Below are positions 1-5,954 of a DNA stretch of 10,331 bases, piece by piece. The DNA is taken from NCBI GenBank assembly GCA_016297165.1, contig JAEDHF010000061.1, positions 1 through 10,331 on the forward strand, in the 5' to 3' direction. Position numbers and translations under genes: made by a program. This DNA comes from Oscillospiraceae bacterium. Lineage in GTDB: Bacteria; Bacillota; Clostridia; Oscillospirales; Ruminococcaceae. The notes under the pieces were generated by a model. That model did no database searches. It was not told the DNA's origin and worked only from the letters and a program-made list of their open reading frames with translations. How positions within the stretch are numbered: the first letter of the stretch is position 1; every line of letters begins with the position of its first letter.

Positions 1-17
1 CAGAAAGGATGATTCAG

Positions 18-1193
18 ATGGCATCATATGAAAAAAGAGGCAACTCTTACAGGATAAAAGCGTCCTGCGGTTACAATGCACAGGGCAAGCAGGTGTTCCA
101 GCGTATCACATGGACACCGCCGGAGGGAATGACAGAAAAGCAGATTGAAAAGGAGTTGAACAGACAATGCGTTCTATTTGACGAGGAATGCAAGAAAGGA
201 TTTGTGGTTGCACCCGTTAAGTTTGAGCAGTTCGCAGAGCAGTGGTTCGAGGAATATGCAAATCATAATCTCAGAAATACAACCCTGACACGCTCACGCC
301 AGCTAACGAAAAGAGTATATGCGGCGATAGGACATATCAGACTGGACAAGCTGAATGCAAGAGTAATTCAGCGGTTCATCAACAGTCTGACTGCGGAAGG
401 CACTAATCAGAATACGGGAAAGGGTCTTGCAAAAAAGACGATGGTGCATTACCTGTCCTTTATCTCAACAGTGCTTGACTACGCAATTAAAATGGATATG
501 CTGTCGGCAAACCCCTGCCGAAAGGTTACAATTCCGAAAGGAGATGTAAAAGAACGCAAGGTTTATACCATTGAAGAAACGGAAAAGTTCTTTGAACTCC
601 TTCGAAAAGCGCCTTTAAAGTATCGGGTATTCTTTACCCTCGTTATCTATACGGGCATGAGGCGAGGCGAAATGCTTGGTTTAGAATGGAAGGACATAAA
701 CTTTGAATCGGGAGTAATTCATATTCAGCGTACCTCCAACTACACAAAATCAAAGGGCATTTATACCGATGATACAAAAACCAAAGGCTCCAACCGATAT
801 GTGAAGGTGCCGCAGGATATTATCGAACTGCTGAAAAGCTATCAGAAAACTCAGGCAAACGAGTTCCTTGAAATCGGTGACAAGTACGTTGAAACTGACA
901 GGCTCTTCACAAAATGGGACGGGCAGCCTATGAATCCGCAGACACCATATGGCTGGCTGAAGGAATACTGTGAGGAAAATAACTTCCCGTTTTATGGCGT
1001 GCATACCTTCAGGCACTTGAACGCCAGCCTTCTGATCGGCGCAGGAATTGATGTGGCAACCGTTTCCGGAACCCTCGGACATAGCTGTCAGACCACAACT
1101 TTATCAGTGTATAGTCACATGTTCAAGGAATATCAGGTTAAAGCCTGCGATGCAGTAGCCAACGCATTAAGCTTTAATAAGAGCGTCTCTTAG
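18..1193 (+). CDS. Tyrosine recombinase/integrase of an integrative element (Tn916/phage type)
   Basis: Site-specific recombinase that would cut and rejoin DNA at att sites to integrate and excise a mobile element. Numbering from the upstream ATG at 9, residues ~5-60 form an N-terminal arm-binding-like region, ~70-165 the SAM-like core-binding domain, and ~183-385 the catalytic domain. The full active-site set is visible: Arg218 in TGMRRGE, the beta-hairpin Lys257 in DTKTKG, His332 and Arg335 in HTFRH, His358 in LGHS and the nucleophile Tyr368 in SVYSHM. It therefore appears intact and active. I prefer the ATG at 18 (391 aa), because AGAAAGGA at 2-9 lies about 8 nt before it; the ATG at 9 directly abuts that SD. 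The gene reads toward the 3' end of tRNA-Glu 215 bp away, as expected for an integrase beside its attachment site. Its promoter and any excisionase lie outside the window. The family is certain; phage versus conjugative element cannot be decided. Confidence 0.95.
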   Translation: MASYEKRGNSYRIKASCGYNAQGKQVFQRITWTPPEGMTEKQIEKELNRQCVLFDEECKKGFVVAPVKFEQFAEQWFEEYANHNLRNTTLTRSRQLTKRVYAAIGHIRLDKLNARVIQRFINSLTAEGTNQNTGKGLAKKTMVHYLSFISTVLDYAIKMDMLSANPCRKVTIPKGDVKERKVYTIEETEKFFELLRKAPLKYRVFFTLVIYTGMRRGEMLGLEWKDINFESGVIHIQRTSNYTKSKGIYTDDTKTKGSNRYVKVPQDIIELLKSYQKTQANEFLEIGDKYVETDRLFTKWDGQPMNPQTPYGWLKEYCEENNFPFYGVHTFRHLNASLLIGAGIDVATVSGTLGHSCQTTTLSVYSHMFKEYQVKACDAVANALSFNKSVS

Positions 1194-1194
1194 T

Positions 1195-1226
1195 AAAAAA
1201 TCCGAAGCAGAGAAATCCGCTTCGGA
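1195..1226 (-). terminator. Leftward intrinsic terminator abutting the integrase stop
   Basis: An 8-bp perfect inverted repeat (TCCGAAGC at 1201-1208, GCTTCGGA at 1219-1226) is followed on the minus strand by six Ts (1195-1200). There is no T tract on the plus side, so it would stop leftward transcription, antisense to the integrase, rather than end the integrase mRNA. Confidence 0.6.
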
Positions 1227-1239
1227 GGTACATACCAAA

Positions 1240-1339
1240 ATAAAGACCGGGATAAAGACCAAAAAATACCGTAAGAATCCCATTAAACCGCAGAAAAACA
1301 AGAATAACCACAGGTAACCATAAGACCCAAATAAGTCCC
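1240..1339. repeat. Two pairs of ATAA(A)GACC-like 9-mers, candidate integrase arm sites
   Basis: ATAAAGACC occurs at 1240-1248 and 1252-1260. Related ATAAGACCC and ATAAGTCCC lie at 1320-1328 and 1331-1339. The pairs have 12-bp and 11-bp periods, close to one helical turn, in the same orientation. They sit between the integrase and the tRNA 3' end, where lambda- and Tn916-type integrases bind arm-type repeats. The repeats are seen; the binding role is inferred. Confidence 0.4.
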
Positions 1340-1354
1340 ATCGAGCATTTTCCC

Positions 1355-1399
1355 GAAAAACAAAAACCTCGTAAACGGCTTTATAAAGCCATTTACGAG
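1355..1399 (-). terminator. Intrinsic terminator of the tRNA-Lys/tRNA-Glu transcript
   Basis: A 32-bp near-perfect inverted repeat spans 1368-1399: CTCGTAAA pairs with TTTACGAG around the palindrome GGCTTTATAAAGCC, with one C/A mismatch. On the minus strand it is followed by GTTTTTGTTTTTC (1355-1367). It begins 10 nt past the CCA end of tRNA-Glu. Confidence 0.85.
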
Positions 1400-1408
1400 A
1401 TTAGAAGC

Positions 1409-1483
1409 TGGTGACCCGTACGGGAATCGAACCCATGATTCCGCCGTGAAAGGGCGATGTCTTAACCGCTTGACCAACGGGCC
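1409..1483 (-). tRNA. tRNA-Glu (anticodon UUC)
   Basis: Folds as a complete cloverleaf. The acceptor stem GGCCCGT pairs with ACGGGTC (one G-U), followed by discriminator A and an encoded CCA at 1409-1411. The T arm carries GGTTCGATTCC. The anticodon loop CTTTCAC reads UUC. It lies 6 nt downstream of tRNA-Lys in the same transcript. Its 3' end faces the integrase, so it is the likely attachment gene of that element; the tRNA itself is intact. Confidence 0.96.
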
Positions 1484-1489
1484 GTTTTA

Positions 1490-1565
1490 TGGTGAGCCAC
1501 CCGGGAATCGAACCCGGGACACCCTGCTTAAAAGGCAGGTGCTCTGCCGCCTGAGCTAGTGGCTC
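1490..1565 (-). tRNA. tRNA-Lys (anticodon UUU)
   Basis: A cloverleaf with acceptor stem GAGCCAC pairing with GTGGCTC, discriminator A, encoded CCA (1490-1492), anticodon stem CCTGC/GCAGG and loop CTTTTAA, giving anticodon UUU with A at position 37. Its 5' end is 17 nt downstream of a consensus -10 box, so it is first in the two-tRNA transcript. As an ANN-decoding tRNA with A37 it is an expected substrate of t6A synthesis, which involves the TsaB and TsaE encoded in this window. Confidence 0.97.
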
Positions 1566-1582
1566 ATCACAAGAACATTGAT

Positions 1583-1611
1583 ATTATATCAGAAAAGCCC
1601 TCTCTTGTCAA
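1583..1611 (-). promoter_or_regulatory. Consensus vegetative promoter of the tRNA operon
   Basis: On the minus strand TTGACA (1606-1611) and TATAAT (1583-1588) are both perfect consensus boxes with exactly 17 bp between them. The predicted start is ~1576, about 10 nt before tRNA-Lys, as fits a strong stable-RNA promoter. Confidence 0.92.
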
Positions 1612-1740
1612 TACTTTTTTCGCTTTTTTATAATATTTTTCACGATTTCGATAGCAATATACCTGCACAAAAAAGAACAGGTTTTATTTTCGTACAGATA
1701 AAGCTTTGCGGAAGAATTCCTGCACAGAAAGTAATAAAAA

Positions 1741-1798
1741 CAATAAAAACAACCCCCTTTATCGGCTTCGGGTAAGCGTCAATAGCCAATAAAAGGGG
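1741..1798 (-). terminator. Intrinsic terminator downstream of ackA
   Basis: On the minus strand CCCCTTTTATTGGC (1785-1798) pairs with GCCGATAAAGGGG (1754-1766) with one bulge and an 18-nt loop, followed by GTTGTTTTTATTG (1741-1753). It begins 27 nt after the ackA stop, so ackA is probably the last or only gene of its transcript. Confidence 0.85.
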
Positions 1799-1825
1799 AT
1801 TTTGTTTAGTTACTCATGCTATTTA

Positions 1826-3025
1826 TTAAAGACCGCAGAGCTCCTTTGTATCTCTTGCGATAAGAAGCTCTTCGTTGGTTGGAACAACCCATACCTGAGT
1901 CTTAGAGTCCTCGGTAGAAATCTTTACGAATTCGCCTCTTGTCTTAGCGTTAAGCTCTTCGTCAAGCTTGATACCGAAATATTCCATATTTTCGCAGGCG
2001 CCGGAACGTACCTTGTCGGCATTTTCACCGATACCGCCTGTGAAGATAACTGCGTCAAGACCGCCCATAGCCGCAGTATAGGAGCCGATATACTTCTTAA
2101 TTTCGTAGTTGAGCATTTCGCCAACGAGAGCGGCATGGCCTTCGCCCTTAAGAGCGGCAGCTTCGATATCTCTGTTATCGCTGGAGATACCGCTTAAGCC
2201 GAGGAAGCCGGACTTCTTGTTGAGGTAGTCGCTCATCTGGTCGGGGGAGAGACCGAGCTTCTTAGCCACGAAGGTAACCGCAGAAGCGTCAACACAGCCG
2301 GAACGTGTGCCCATAATAACGCCGTCAAGGGGAGTAAAGCCCATAGAGGTATCAACAGACTTACCGCCGTCAACAGCCGTAATAGAGGAGCCGTTTCCGA
2401 GGTGGCAGGATACAATCTTAAGGTCCTTGATGTCCTTACCGAGCTTTTCTGCGAGAGCGGCGGTAACGAAACGGTGGGAAGTACCGTGGAAGCCGTACTT
2501 TCTTACGTGGAACTTTTCGTAGCATTCATAAGGCATACCGAACATAAATGCCTTTTCGGGCATTGTCTGGTGGAAAGCGGTATCGAAAACTACACACTGG
2601 GGAACGTTTTCGGGGATAACCTTCTTACAAGCCCATAAAGCGAGAGCGTGGGGGTGGTTATGTACGGGAGCGAGCTCGGAGAGATCGTCGATTTTCTGAA
2701 TAACCTCGTCGGTAACGAGAGTTGTCTTGCTGAATACTTCGGCACCCTGGACGATTCTGTGACCTACTGCGGCGATTTCGTCCATGCCTTTGATAACTGC
2801 TGCTTCGCCTGTTGTAAGTACCTCAACAACCTTTTCAAAAGCCTCTGTGTGGGTAGGGAAGGTGCAGTCTGCCTCATAAACCTTGCCTGTGTGGGCAGTA
2901 TGCTTAATGTGGCCGTCGATACCGATTCTTTCGCAGTTACCCTTAGCGAGCACCTTTTCATCGGTCATCTCGATAAGCTGATACTTAAGGGAAGAACTGC
3001 CTGCGTTAATTACGAGTATGTTCAT
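1826..3025 (-). CDS. ackA: Acetate kinase
   Basis: Cytoplasmic enzyme that transfers phosphate between acetyl phosphate and ADP, giving acetate and ATP; this is the substrate-level ATP step of acetate fermentation. At 399 aa it has the normal family length. Residues matching the known active site are present at expected places: Asn7 in NAGSSS, Arg90 in GHR, Asp148 in FDTAFH, His180 in YGFHGTSH, Arg241 in GTRSG and Glu385 in PTNEE. The second ASKHA nucleotide-binding loop is FTGGIGEN (~328-335). The usual GHRVVHGGE segment reads GHRIVQGAE, a local departure next to Arg90. The SD AAAGGA lies about 10 nt before ATG. No phosphotransacetylase gene is adjacent. It is divergent from tmcAL, whose product consumes acetate, and is flanked by its own promoter and terminator. 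Confidence 0.97.
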   Translation of the reverse strand: MNILVINAGSSSLKYQLIEMTDEKVLAKGNCERIGIDGHIKHTAHTGKVYEADCTFPTHTEAFEKVVEVLTTGEAAVIKGMDEIAAVGHRIVQGAEVFSKTTLVTDEVIQKIDDLSELAPVHNHPHALALWACKKVIPENVPQCVVFDTAFHQTMPEKAFMFGMPYECYEKFHVRKYGFHGTSHRFVTAALAEKLGKDIKDLKIVSCHLGNGSSITAVDGGKSVDTSMGFTPLDGVIMGTRSGCVDASAVTFVAKKLGLSPDQMSDYLNKKSGFLGLSGISSDNRDIEAAALKGEGHAALVGEMLNYEIKKYIGSYTAAMGGLDAVIFTGGIGENADKVRSGACENMEYFGIKLDEELNAKTRGEFVKISTEDSKTQVWVVPTNEELLIARDTKELCGL

Positions 3026-3066
3026 TTTTTGAAATTCCTTTCGGTTAAAATAAATATTACCTCATA

Positions 3067-3095
3067 ATTTTATACCAAAACGAGAAAAAAATCAA
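3067..3095 (-). promoter_or_regulatory. Probable ackA promoter
   Basis: On the minus strand TTGATT (3090-3095) is followed after 17 bp by TAAAAT (3067-3072), within TATAAAAT. The predicted start gives a leader of about 35 nt before the ackA ATG. It is the best promoter upstream of ackA, but the -35 and -10 boxes are both imperfect. Confidence 0.6.
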
Positions 3096-3145
3096 GTCTT
3101 TTCAGCTAATTTGTAGAAATATTAACCATATTTTCTTAAATATAC

Positions 3146-3174
3146 TTGATAATATCCTGATTATGTGCTATACT
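3146..3174 (+). promoter_or_regulatory. Promoter of a short orphan transcript
   Basis: TTGATA (3146-3151) and TATACT (3169-3174) are separated by exactly 17 bp, and TGC directly before the -10 makes it an extended -10. It points rightward but cannot serve tmcAL efficiently, because a strong terminator lies at 3261-3291. Confidence 0.75.
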
Positions 3175-3179
3175 GCATA

Positions 3180-3291
3180 GTGCGACACAACTGAATATTG
3201 TAATCCGTATTAGTGTACACTTTTTTGACAGCTGATAAACCCTCCTCACATACCTTCATTTCCCCCGCATTTTTTTGCGGGGGATTTTTAT
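3180..3291 (+). ncRNA. Candidate small RNA between ackA and tmcAL
   Basis: A stretch of about 110 nt is bounded by a good extended -10 promoter and a strong intrinsic terminator, inside a divergent intergenic region where neither neighbouring mRNA needs a terminator. It has no ATG and no SD-led ORF. Near the 5' end ACUGAAUA (3190-3197) can pair with UAUUAGU (3208-3214) with a bulged G. AGTGTACACT (3212-3221) is a 10-bp palindrome. CCCTCCTC (3240-3247) is complementary to Shine-Dalgarno sequence and lies outside the predicted hairpins. This layout resembles C-rich Gram-positive trans-acting sRNAs such as RsaE/RoxS, but I see no clear homology to any named family. The 5' end is predicted from the promoter and is good to a few bases. 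Confidence 0.6.
3261..3291 (+). terminator. Strong intrinsic terminator of the orphan transcript
   Basis: CCCCCGCA (3262-3269) pairs perfectly with TGCGGGGG (3276-3283), extended by one T-A pair, with a T6 loop. TTTTTATAAATTTT follows from 3285. The T tract is on the plus side, and the minus side is less clearly U-rich. Confidence 0.88.
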
Positions 3292-3309
3292 AAATTTTGC
3301 AAAAACAAG

Positions 3310-3338
3310 TTGAAAATTTTTGAGATATCTGCTATAAT
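3310..3338 (+). promoter_or_regulatory. Promoter of tmcAL
   Basis: TTGAAA (3310-3315), a 17-bp spacer and a perfect TATAAT (3333-3338), with TGC before the -10 making it extended. The predicted start near 3344 leaves a leader of about 37 nt containing the SD AAAGGA (3364-3369). Confidence 0.88.
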
Positions 3339-3380
3339 CAAAGTGGAGATAAGCATTTATGCGAAAGGACGGTAATAACA

Positions 3381-4541
3381 ATGAAAATCTGCGGAATTGT
3401 AGCGGAATATAACCCTTTTCATAACGGCCACCGTTATCATATCGAGAAAACCCGTGAGCTTTACGGCGCTACCCATATTGTTGCGGTAATGAGCGGCAAT
3501 TTCACCCAAAGGGGCGATGTTGCGATTATGGATAAATTCGACAGGGCGCGGATCGCTCTTAATAACGGCGTGGATCTGGTAATCGAGCTGCCCGTCCCTT
3601 ACGCTCTCGGAAGTGCGGAACAGTTCGCCGACGGTGCGGTTTCCCTTCTCCATAATTTAGGCTGTGTGGATATGATAAGCTTCGGAAGCGAATGCGGCGA
3701 TGTTTCGCTCCTTGAAGAAACCGCCGGAGCAGTGCTCTACGCCCAGCAGCACGAGGACTTTTTCCGCTATATGAAGCAGGGGGACACCTATCCTCTCGCT
3801 TTACAGAAAACTATCGAGAATTACTACGAGGAGGAGATTGTGGAGGCTCTCGCGTCGCCCAATAACACCCTCGCCGTAGAATATCTCAAGGCTCTCGGCG
3901 AATACGGCTCATCAATTAAGCCCGTAACTATCCGCCGAATCGGAACGGGTCATGATAAAGAGGTGATTAACTGCGGCTACGCAAGCGCCTCTATGATAAG
4001 GAAAATGCTCTTAAAGGGAGAGGACGTTTCGGGACTTATTCCTTATGAAATTGCAGGAGATTTAGCGGACACAAGGCGGCTTGAAACCGCTATATTAGCG
4101 AAGCTTCGGACAATGACCCCCTCGGAAATCGAAAAATCCCCTAATGTGCTTATGGGACTTGAAAACAGGATTTATAAGGCTACTCGTGTTTCCAACAACC
4201 TCGCTGAGCTGTATATGCTAATAAAAACGAAGCGCTATACAATGGCTCGTATAAGGCGAATCGTTATGTCCATTTTTATCGGCATAAGGAAAAACGACCT
4301 TAAGCTTCCGCCTTGCTATATAAGAATTCTGGGCATGAACGACAGGGGAAAGGAAATTCTCGCAAAAGCCGATACCTCTCTCCCTATGGATACCTCTCTT
4401 AAAGCCCTTATGCAGTACGGCGACAAACAGCGCCGCCTCGGTCATCTCGAAGAAACGGCAGGCAACCTTTACGCTCTTGCTTTTGAAAGAAAAAGGGTCT
4501 GCGGTCTTGATTATACACAGAAGCCTGTGATTATTCACTAA
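3381..4541 (+). CDS. tmcAL: tRNA(Met) cytidine acetate ligase (TmcAL, formerly YlbM)
   Basis: The family uses ATP and acetate to make N4-acetylcytidine at the wobble C34 of elongator tRNA-Met, which stops AUA misreading. The 386-aa protein is near family length (~400). It begins with a nucleotidyltransferase fold: GIVAEYNPFHNGH carries the HxGH motif (His14, His17), then MSGNFTQRG (37-45), FGSE (101-104), SPNN (159-162), an Arg-Arg pair (185-186) and a phosphate-binding-like SASMIRK (202-208). The C-terminal part (~240-386) is basic and probably contacts tRNA. The SD AAAGGA is 11 nt upstream of ATG. It is transcribed alone, with its own promoter and a terminator starting 1 nt after the stop. 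Divergent ackA makes the acetate that TmcAL uses directly; in related genomes this gene often lies near pta/ackA. Function is from family homology and is confident. Confidence 0.93.
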   Translation: MKICGIVAEYNPFHNGHRYHIEKTRELYGATHIVAVMSGNFTQRGDVAIMDKFDRARIALNNGVDLVIELPVPYALGSAEQFADGAVSLLHNLGCVDMISFGSECGDVSLLEETAGAVLYAQQHEDFFRYMKQGDTYPLALQKTIENYYEEEIVEALASPNNTLAVEYLKALGEYGSSIKPVTIRRIGTGHDKEVINCGYASASMIRKMLLKGEDVSGLIPYEIAGDLADTRRLETAILAKLRTMTPSEIEKSPNVLMGLENRIYKATRVSNNLAELYMLIKTKRYTMARIRRIVMSIFIGIRKNDLKLPPCYIRILGMNDRGKEILAKADTSLPMDTSLKALMQYGDKQRRLGHLEETAGNLYALAFERKRVCGLDYTQKPVIIH

Positions 4542-4542
4542 A

Positions 4543-4584
4543 AAAACTCCCTTGTAAAGCTTTGATTCTTTACAAGGGAGTTTT
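4543..4584 (+). terminator. Bidirectional intrinsic terminator between tmcAL and the deoB end
   Basis: A 17-bp perfect inverted repeat (4543-4559 and 4568-4584; core ACTCCCTTGTAAAG) with an 8-nt loop. It is followed by TTTTCTGTTTTCT on the plus strand and by a run of Ts on the minus strand (4541-4546), so it can end both convergent transcripts. Confidence 0.92.
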
Positions 4585-4605
4585 CTGTTTTCTCTTAAAA
4601 TATAT

Positions 4606-4668
4606 GGAAGCTTTTTGGCAAGCTTTTTCTCGAAAAAGCTTGCGGGGTCGGGGGCAGAGCCCCTTCCA
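4606..4668. repeat. Structured intergenic repeat of REP type
   Basis: GCAAGCTTTTT (4618-4628) pairs with AAAAAGCTTGC (4633-4643) in an 11-bp stem with loop CTCG. A second GC-rich hairpin follows, GGGGC (4651-4655) with GCCCC (4659-4663). AAGCTTTTT is additionally repeated directly at 4608-4616. The tandem AT-rich plus GC-rich hairpin layout, 3' of a gene, is typical of dispersed palindromic elements. Only one copy is in the window, so dispersal is inferred. Confidence 0.5.
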
Positions 4669-4676
4669 GGAATCTC

Positions 4677-5792
4677 TCAATCCAGCATATCAAGCACCAT
4701 TCTTCCGATATTGTCGAAGCCCTCCATAGTGCCCATATTTTCAGGCTTTATCTTATTTCCGTAAACGAGGAGGGGAGTGTATTCCCTTGAATGGTCGGTT
4801 GAGGGCGTAACGGGGTCACAGCCATGGTCGGCGGTAATCATAAGTACGTCATTTTCCTTAAGCTTCGGTAAAAATCCGCCAAGCCAGCTGTCAAACTCAT
4901 TAAGTGCCTTCGTATAGCCCATAACGTCGTTCCTATGACCGTACTGCATATCGAAATCCACAAGGTTAACGAAGCAGAAGCCCTTCCAATCCTTTTCGGC
5001 GAATTCCTCGGTTTTCTTCATTCCGTCCTTGTTGTCGGCGGTACGGATAAAGCCGTTAAGCCCCTGTCCTGCGAAAATGTCGTTGATTTTTCCTATTCCG
5101 TAGCAGGTCAGCCCCTTCTCGCAAATCATATCGAGGGTAGTCTTTTTCGTAGGCTTAAGGGAGAAATCGTGGCGGTTTTTCGTCCTTGTGAAGGGGTGCG
5201 TTCCCGTAAAGGGACGAGCGATAACACGACCCACGCCGTGCTTGCCCTGTAGAATTTCTCTCGCAATTTCACAGTAGCGGTACAGCTCCTCAACGGGAAC
5301 AATGTCCTCGTGAGCGGCAATCTGAAAAACGCTGTCGGCGGAGGTATATACGATAAGGGCGCCTGTTTTAAGGTGCTCCTCGCCGTAGTCACGGATAACG
5401 TCGGTGCCGGAATAGGGCTTGTTACAGATTACCTTACGTCCCGTCTTTTCCTCAAATGGTCGGATAACCTCCTCTGGGAAGCCTTTTGGATAGGTAGGGA
5501 AGGGTTCTTCCGATACAATGCCCATCATTTCCCAATGTCCAGTTGTGGTGTCCTTGCCTTTTGAAAGCTCTTTCATTCTTGCATAAGCGGCGATGGGCTT
5601 TTCTTCCTTACCGCCGTAGTCGTTCCCATCGATATTGAAAATGCCCATTTTCCTCATATTCGGGATATTGAGCTTTCCTGTATCGAAGCATACCTTAAGG
5701 GTATTGCTTCCCTCGTCGCCGTAATTCTTAGCGTCGGGCATTTCGCCTATTCCAACGCTGTCCAGCACTATAAGAAATACACGTTCAGCCAT
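4677..5792 (-). CDS. deoB: Phosphopentomutase
   Basis: Manganese-dependent cytoplasmic mutase of the alkaline phosphatase superfamily. It interconverts ribose-1- and ribose-5-phosphate, and the 2-deoxy forms, in nucleoside salvage. Residues match the Bacillus cereus enzyme at constant offsets: metal ligand Asp11 in VLDSVG, the phosphorylated Thr83 in KDTTTGHWE, then Asp281 and His286 in DFDMQYGH, Asp322 and His323 in TADHG, and His334 in STDHS. The cap domain is roughly residues 95-215. At 371 aa it is slightly shorter than the usual ~390 but complete. A strong SD, AAGGAGG, lies 7 nt before ATG. It is downstream of deoC, separated by 161 bp of repeat-rich DNA with no good promoter, so it is probably cotranscribed; its deoxyribose-5-phosphate product is the DeoC substrate. 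Confidence 0.97.
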   Translation of the reverse strand: MAERVFLIVLDSVGIGEMPDAKNYGDEGSNTLKVCFDTGKLNIPNMRKMGIFNIDGNDYGGKEEKPIAAYARMKELSKGKDTTTGHWEMMGIVSEEPFPTYPKGFPEEVIRPFEEKTGRKVICNKPYSGTDVIRDYGEEHLKTGALIVYTSADSVFQIAAHEDIVPVEELYRYCEIAREILQGKHGVGRVIARPFTGTHPFTRTKNRHDFSLKPTKKTTLDMICEKGLTCYGIGKINDIFAGQGLNGFIRTADNKDGMKKTEEFAEKDWKGFCFVNLVDFDMQYGHRNDVMGYTKALNEFDSWLGGFLPKLKENDVLMITADHGCDPVTPSTDHSREYTPLLVYGNKIKPENMGTMEGFDNIGRMVLDMLD

Positions 5793-5830
5793 ATTGTTAC
5801 CTCCTTGTCGGAAAGTGTTGAGAGCGGGTT

Positions 5831-5954
5831 ACTGCCCGAAGGGGCTCCCTTCCGGGTAAAGTAAACGTAAAACTATATGTGAAACCGTCGGGCAGTCCGA
5901 CTTTCAAATAAACGAGAGCTGTCGCCCGACGGAACTGCCCGAAGGGGCTCCCTT
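5831..5954. repeat. Pair of 21-bp direct repeats with inverted repeats in the deoC-deoB gap
   Basis: A perfect 21-bp repeat beginning ACTGCCCGAAGGGGC occurs at 5831-5851 and 5934-5954, 103 bp apart. The second copy ends on the first base of the deoC stop codon (complement strand). Copy 1 continues into CCCTTCCGGG and can fold back on CCCGAAGGG. Between the copies CCGTCGGGC (5885-5893) is the inverse of GCCCGACGG (5924-5932). There is no T tract for termination. It may be a mobile palindromic element or an mRNA-stabilising/processing structure. Confidence 0.6.

Noticed and set aside
1661..1690. ACCTG/CAGGT hairpin followed by TTTATTTT as a rightward terminator
   Set aside because: The stem is only 5 bp with a 12-nt loop, and no rightward transcript is known to enter this AT-rich gap.
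1802..3067. Plus-strand ORFs of 131, 78 and 139 codons opposite ackA
   Set aside because: They are antisense shadows of a gene with complete acetate kinase motifs and have no SD-led starts or recognisable domains.
3225..3253. Perfect TTGACA at 3225-3230 as a second promoter
   Set aside because: At 16-18 bp downstream only CATACC-like sequence is found, with no usable -10, and it lies within the candidate sRNA just before the terminator.
3213..3293. Small GTG-started ORF (~26 codons) inside the orphan transcript
   Set aside because: There is no SD before the GTG, and the frame runs through the terminator hairpin and T tract.
5793..5953. Separate promoter for deoB (TTGAAA with TATAGT)
   Set aside because: The boxes are 24 bp apart, and no better pair with a 16-18 bp spacer is seen.
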